Shown piece by piece: positions 7,325 to 9,864 of a DNA stretch of 9,864 nucleotides. The position numbers were made by a program, and so were the translations under genes. Position 1 is the first letter of the stretch, and every line of letters begins with the position of its first letter. The stretch lies in contig CANEVG010000108.1 of NCBI GenBank assembly GCA_947442095.1, forward strand, positions 1 to 9,864, in the 5' to 3' direction. The stretch comes from Sphingomonadaceae bacterium (GTDB taxonomy: Bacteria; Pseudomonadota; Alphaproteobacteria; Sphingomonadales; Sphingomonadaceae). The notes under the pieces were generated by a model, which saw only the letters and a program-made list of their open reading frames with translations, was not told the origin of the DNA and did not search any database.

Positions 7325-7353
7325 ACTCTAGCCGGGTTGGTTGCATTGGTCAT
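7325..7353 (-). promoter_or_regulatory. Candidate promoter for the antiporter gene
   Basis: On the minus strand, ATGACC (7353-7348) and TAGAGT (7330-7325) are 17 bases apart. The -10 ends eight bases before ATG 7316, so the transcript would start at or just before the start codon. A GGGGG run (7324-7320) lies between; it is G-rich but too near the ATG for a standard Shine-Dalgarno. If the true start were 7346, this promoter would lie inside the coding region. Confidence 0.35.
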
Positions 7354-7368
7354 GGCGTAAGGTGCCGA

Positions 7369-7397
7369 TTGCGGTGACCGGATGTGCCGGTTAGGCT
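7369..7397 (+). promoter_or_regulatory. Candidate promoter for the S9 peptidase gene
   Basis: TTGCGG (7369-7374), a 17-base spacer and TAGGCT (7392-7397) form a good sigma70-like promoter. The predicted start near 7404-7405 gives a leader of about 27 bases that contains a strong AAAGGAAG ribosome binding site (7418-7425), six bases before ATG 7432. The spacer holds a perfect inverted repeat (7377-7391). Confidence 0.5.
7377..7391. repeat. Short perfect inverted repeat in the peptidase promoter spacer (candidate operator)
   Basis: ACCGG (7377-7381), five bases (ATGTG), CCGGT (7387-7391). The arms are only five bases each, so chance occurrence in GC-rich DNA is possible. Its placement, starting three bases after the -35 and ending immediately before the -10, is what a repressor site would look like. 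Confidence 0.3.
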
Positions 7398-7431
7398 TGA
7401 CTTCTGTCCGGGATTTGAAAGGAAGTGAGCA

Positions 7432-9453
7432 ATGGCACGCGGCGCAAAGCACTACAGTCTGAGGTTTGGCGTGGCCGGTATTGCGCTGCTCGCTGCGGTG
7501 CCGCTGGCCGCGGCAGAAGGCGGAACTGCCCGCCATCCCGTCACCATCGACGACATTCTAGCGATGCGCTCGCTTTCCGAGCTAACCTGCGCGCCCGATG
7601 GCCGGCAGGCGGCCTATGTAGCCAGCATGGCCGATGTGAAGGCCGACAAGCGCCGCTCGGCGATCTGGCTGGCAGACCTGGCAGGTTCGCCTGCCTTGCA
7701 GCTGACCGGTTCGGAAGACAGCGCGAGTGCCCCCGCGTTTAGCCCGGACGGCAAGACACTCGCGTTTCTGTCGAAGCGCGGCAAGGACAAGCAGGCGCAG
7801 ATCTGGCTTCTCGACCGCCGCGGCGGCGAGGCCCAGAAGCTGACCGATGTGAAGGCCGATATCGCCGCGTTCCGCTGGTCGCCCGATTCGCGCCGCCTGC
7901 TGCTGACCATCACGGATCCCGCACCCGAGCCGCCGAAGGATGATGAAGAACGCCCGCTGCCCGTGGTTGTCGACGATGTGAAGTTCAAGGAAGACGGCGT
8001 CGGTTTCCTGACAGCAGAAAGCCACACGCACCTGGCATTGTTCGATGTCGCGGCAAAGACCGAAACGCGGCTGACTGCTTCGGATTCGTTCGACGACAGT
8101 GCAGCGGAATGGTCGCCCGATGGCAAGAGCGTGGCCTATCTCGCCGATCACGCGCTCGATCCCGAAACGCCTGCCGCCCAGTGGCTGCATGTGGTCGAGG
8201 CGAAGGCGAGTGCCGCGCCCCGCGTGGCGGCAAAGTTTGATGGGGCGCTCGGGCAGACGCTGATCTGGTCAGCCGATGGCAGCAGGATCGCGCATCTGGT
8301 GGGCGATGTGCCCAAGCTCAACCAGTATAGCCAGCCGCGCCTTGCCGAGACGGTCCTCGCGACGGGGCAGACAAGAGTGATCGCCTCATCGATCGGCACC
8401 TATGTGCAGCGCCCGGTTGATCTGGGCGTTGGGCGCGTCGGGGCTATCCTGGCCGAAGACCGGCACGAAGTTCCCGCCATGTTCGATCTGGCCACCGGCA
8501 GCGTCCAGCGGTTGGGTGATCCAAGGCTGGCAGTGTTCGATCAGTGCGGCGGCAAGGATGCCAAGGCGCCTCGCGCGGTGATTGCCAGCGGCGATGATGC
8601 AATGCCCGAAGTCTATGCGCTGGAAGGCAAGACCATGCGCGCGCTTACCGCGCACAACAGCAAGCTGGGGGCGGCCATCGCATGGTCTCCGGTGCGCGAC
8701 TTCGCCGCCACGGCGAGCGATGGCAGCGAAGTGCATGGGCTGCTGACACTTCCGGCGGGCTATGTGCAGGGGCAGCGCTATCCCACGGTGCTGTGGATCC
8801 ACGGCGGGCCGACCGCGCAAGATACGCACGAGATCGACACGATGCGCCAATGGATCGCGGCGCAGGGCTATGCGGTGCTGGCAGTCAACTATCGCGGCAG
8901 TTCGGGCCGGGGCGATGCCTACGGCACCGCGATTGTGGCTGATTGGGGCAACAAGGAAGTGCTCGATCTGTATGCGGCGACCGATTGGGCGGTGGCTCAA
9001 GGCATTGCCGATCCGGAAGAACTGGGCGTAGGCGGGTGGAGCTACGGCGGCATCCTTACCGATTTCCTGATCGTGCGCGACAACCGGTTCAAGGCCGCGT
9101 TCAGCGGGGCGGGCGAGGGCAACATCTTCGCGCTGTTCGGCGTTGACCAGTATATCCAGCAATATGCGCAGGAAGTCGGCCCGCCGTGGCAGGACCCTGC
9201 GCTGTGGATGCGGTTATCCGAGCCGCTGATGCATGCCGACCGGATCAAGACGCCGACGCTTTTCATGGGCGGAATCGCGGACGATAACGTGCCGCTGATC
9301 GGCGGGCAGCAGCTCTATCAGGCGTTGAAGCTTACGGGCGTGCCGACGCGCCTGGTGGGCTACCCTGATGAGAACCATGGGATTGAGCGCCCCAGCTTCC
9401 AGCGCGACCGGCTGGAGCGCATAGCCGACTGGTACAAGCGCTACCTGAAGTAA
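7432..9453 (+). CDS. Secreted S9-family (prolyl oligopeptidase / acylaminoacyl peptidase-like) serine peptidase
   Basis: This is an exported alpha/beta-hydrolase peptidase that probably cleaves short peptides in the periplasm. The 673-residue protein has a Sec signal peptide: basic n-region, hydrophobic core (about 12-24), and an A-x-A site with likely cleavage after A28. An N-terminal beta-propeller (about 35-415) shows repeated blade motifs such as FSPDGKTLAFLSKR (103-116), WSPDSRRLLL (149-158) and WSPDGKSVAYL (227-237). The C-terminal hydrolase domain has the oxyanion-side WIHGGP (455-460), the nucleophile elbow GGWSYGG (534-540) with S537, the acid D617 in GGIADDNVP, and the histidine H649 in DENHG, so the S-D-H triad is complete. 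The start is fixed by the AAAGGAAG ribosome binding site and the signal peptide. It is divergent from the antiporter and lies 38 bases upstream of the glutaminase gene on the same strand, with no terminator between, so a two-gene operon is plausible. Confidence 0.94.
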   Translation: MARGAKHYSLRFGVAGIALLAAVPLAAAEGGTARHPVTIDDILAMRSLSELTCAPDGRQAAYVASMADVKADKRRSAIWLADLAGSPALQLTGSEDSASAPAFSPDGKTLAFLSKRGKDKQAQIWLLDRRGGEAQKLTDVKADIAAFRWSPDSRRLLLTITDPAPEPPKDDEERPLPVVVDDVKFKEDGVGFLTAESHTHLALFDVAAKTETRLTASDSFDDSAAEWSPDGKSVAYLADHALDPETPAAQWLHVVEAKASAAPRVAAKFDGALGQTLIWSADGSRIAHLVGDVPKLNQYSQPRLAETVLATGQTRVIASSIGTYVQRPVDLGVGRVGAILAEDRHEVPAMFDLATGSVQRLGDPRLAVFDQCGGKDAKAPRAVIASGDDAMPEVYALEGKTMRALTAHNSKLGAAIAWSPVRDFAATASDGSEVHGLLTLPAGYVQGQRYPTVLWIHGGPTAQDTHEIDTMRQWIAAQGYAVLAVNYRGSSGRGDAYGTAIVADWGNKEVLDLYAATDWAVAQGIADPEELGVGGWSYGGILTDFLIVRDNRFKAAFSGAGEGNIFALFGVDQYIQQYAQEVGPPWQDPALWMRLSEPLMHADRIKTPTLFMGGIADDNVPLIGGQQLYQALKLTGVPTRLVGYPDENHGIERPSFQRDRLERIADWYKRYLK

Positions 9454-9458
9454 AAAAT

Positions 9459-9491
9459 CTGGCCGCCATCGTTGGCGAAATCGCCGAGTAA
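9459..9491 (+). other. Stop-interrupted remnant of the glutaminase N-terminal helix
   Basis: In the same frame as the glutaminase start at 9492, the preceding codons read LAAIVGEIAE and then TAA. Family members normally carry an N-terminal helix of this amphipathic character just before the G-(K/R)-VADYIP motif, so these bases look like former coding sequence for about ten residues. TAA replaces what could have been GAA by a single base change. No ATG, GTG or TTG is in frame between here and the peptidase stop; the first codon is CTG. A short stem CGCCA-TCGT-TGGCG (9465-9478) lies inside but has no T-run. Confidence 0.55.
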
Positions 9492-9864
9492 ATGCGCGGC
9501 GCGATAACACGCGGGCGCGTGGCGGACTACATCCCGCCGCCCGCCTGTGTCTCGCCAGACCGGTTCGGGATTGTGGTCTTGTTGGCAGATGGCCCCGAAT
9601 ATGTGGGCGGGGATGCGGACGAGCCGTTCTCATTCCAGTCGGTTTCCAAGGTCTTTTCGCTGACCTTGGCGCTTGGCCGGATCGGCGACGCGCTCTGGGC
9701 GCGGGCGGGGCGCGAGCCTTCGGGCAGCGCGTTCAATTCGATCGTGCGGCTGGAAACCGAGCAAGGCAGACCGCGTAACCCGTTTATCGGTGCGGGCGCG
9801 ATCGTGGTGGCCGATGTGCTGCTGGCGGGCGGCAGACCAGCCGAGGCGATTTGCGGGTATTCTG
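9492..9864 (+). CDS. glsA: Glutaminase (serine-dependent beta-lactamase-fold type), 3' end outside the window
   Basis: Glutaminase hydrolyses L-glutamine to glutamate and ammonia in the cytoplasm. The 124 complete codons visible contain the family landmarks: GRVADYIP (8-15) with the substrate-contacting Y13, GDADEPFSFQSVSKVF (40-55) with the catalytic S50-x-x-K53, GREPSGSAFNSIV (73-85) with N82, and RPRNPFIGAGAIVV (93-106). The gene continues beyond 9864. The N-terminus is about 15 residues shorter than usual: the nucleophile normally lies near residue 65, here at 50. ATG 9492 follows directly after an in-frame TAA and has only a weak GAG as possible ribosome binding site at three bases. It may be translated by reinitiation or coupling with the upstream peptidase gene, or the gene may be damaged. 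Family assignment is certain; activity is not. Where the family has INAGA, this protein has IGAGA. Confidence 0.9.
   Translation, partial: MRGAITRGRVADYIPPPACVSPDRFGIVVLLADGPEYVGGDADEPFSFQSVSKVFSLTLALGRIGDALWARAGREPSGSAFNSIVRLETEQGRPRNPFIGAGAIVVADVLLAGGRPAEAICGYS

Noticed and set aside
9465..9478. CGCCA-TCGT-TGGCG hairpin between the peptidase and glutaminase genes
   Set aside because: Only five base pairs and no following T-run; it coincides with the remnant glutaminase coding sequence, so it is not called a terminator.
1..9864. Search for mobile elements, CRISPR arrays, tRNA/rRNA genes, toxin-antitoxin pairs or a new defence system
   Set aside because: No terminal inverted repeats, transposase or integrase motifs, spaced direct repeats, or tRNA-like cloverleaf segments were seen. 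All coding space belongs to familiar chromosomal families.

Overview
The window looks like a chromosomal housekeeping segment of a GC-rich alphaproteobacterium, most likely a sphingomonad (Novosphingobium or a close relative). This rests on the RecA sequence, on the alphaproteobacterial arrangement of recA close to alaS, and on the general protein style. I could not run a search, so the genus is an inference.

Layout, left to right. recA (72-1142, +) is followed by a very clear intrinsic terminator (1194-1232). Two small genes lie between recA and alaS: a glutathione S-transferase-like protein (1314-1940, +) and a class I SAM-dependent methyltransferase (1994-2818, +). alaS, alanyl-tRNA synthetase (2901-5546, +), ends 3 bases from the end of a convergent gene for a KefB/KefC-type CPA2 cation:proton antiporter with a C-terminal RCK/TrkA-N domain (5550-7316, -). 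A 115-base divergent intergenic region then leads to a secreted S9-family serine peptidase (7432-9453, +). A glutaminase gene (from 9492, +) follows and runs off the window end. Genes cover nearly everything; the longest gap is 171 bases (1143-1313), so there is no gene-free stretch over 300 bases.

How the genes relate. RecA serves recombination and the SOS response, and AlaS charges tRNA-Ala. The GST and methyltransferase look like independent accessory enzymes that happen to sit between them. The GST and a Kef-type antiporter both have family links to glutathione and electrophile stress, but nothing here shows that they work together. The peptidase and glutaminase are 38 bases apart on one strand and may be co-transcribed; peptide breakdown followed by glutamine deamidation would be a sensible pairing, but this is an inference.

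I found no mobile element, CRISPR array, RNA gene or obvious new multi-gene system. The points most worth a second look are: (1) the glutaminase N-terminus, where a recognisable family N-terminal helix is encoded in frame upstream of the only good ATG but is cut by a TAA; (2) a repeated promoter geometry in which a -10-like hexamer ends 7-8 bases before the ATG and no well-placed Shine-Dalgarno is visible, suggesting leaderless mRNAs for the methyltransferase, alaS and perhaps the antiporter; (3) a short perfect palindrome sitting exactly in the spacer of the peptidase promoter.
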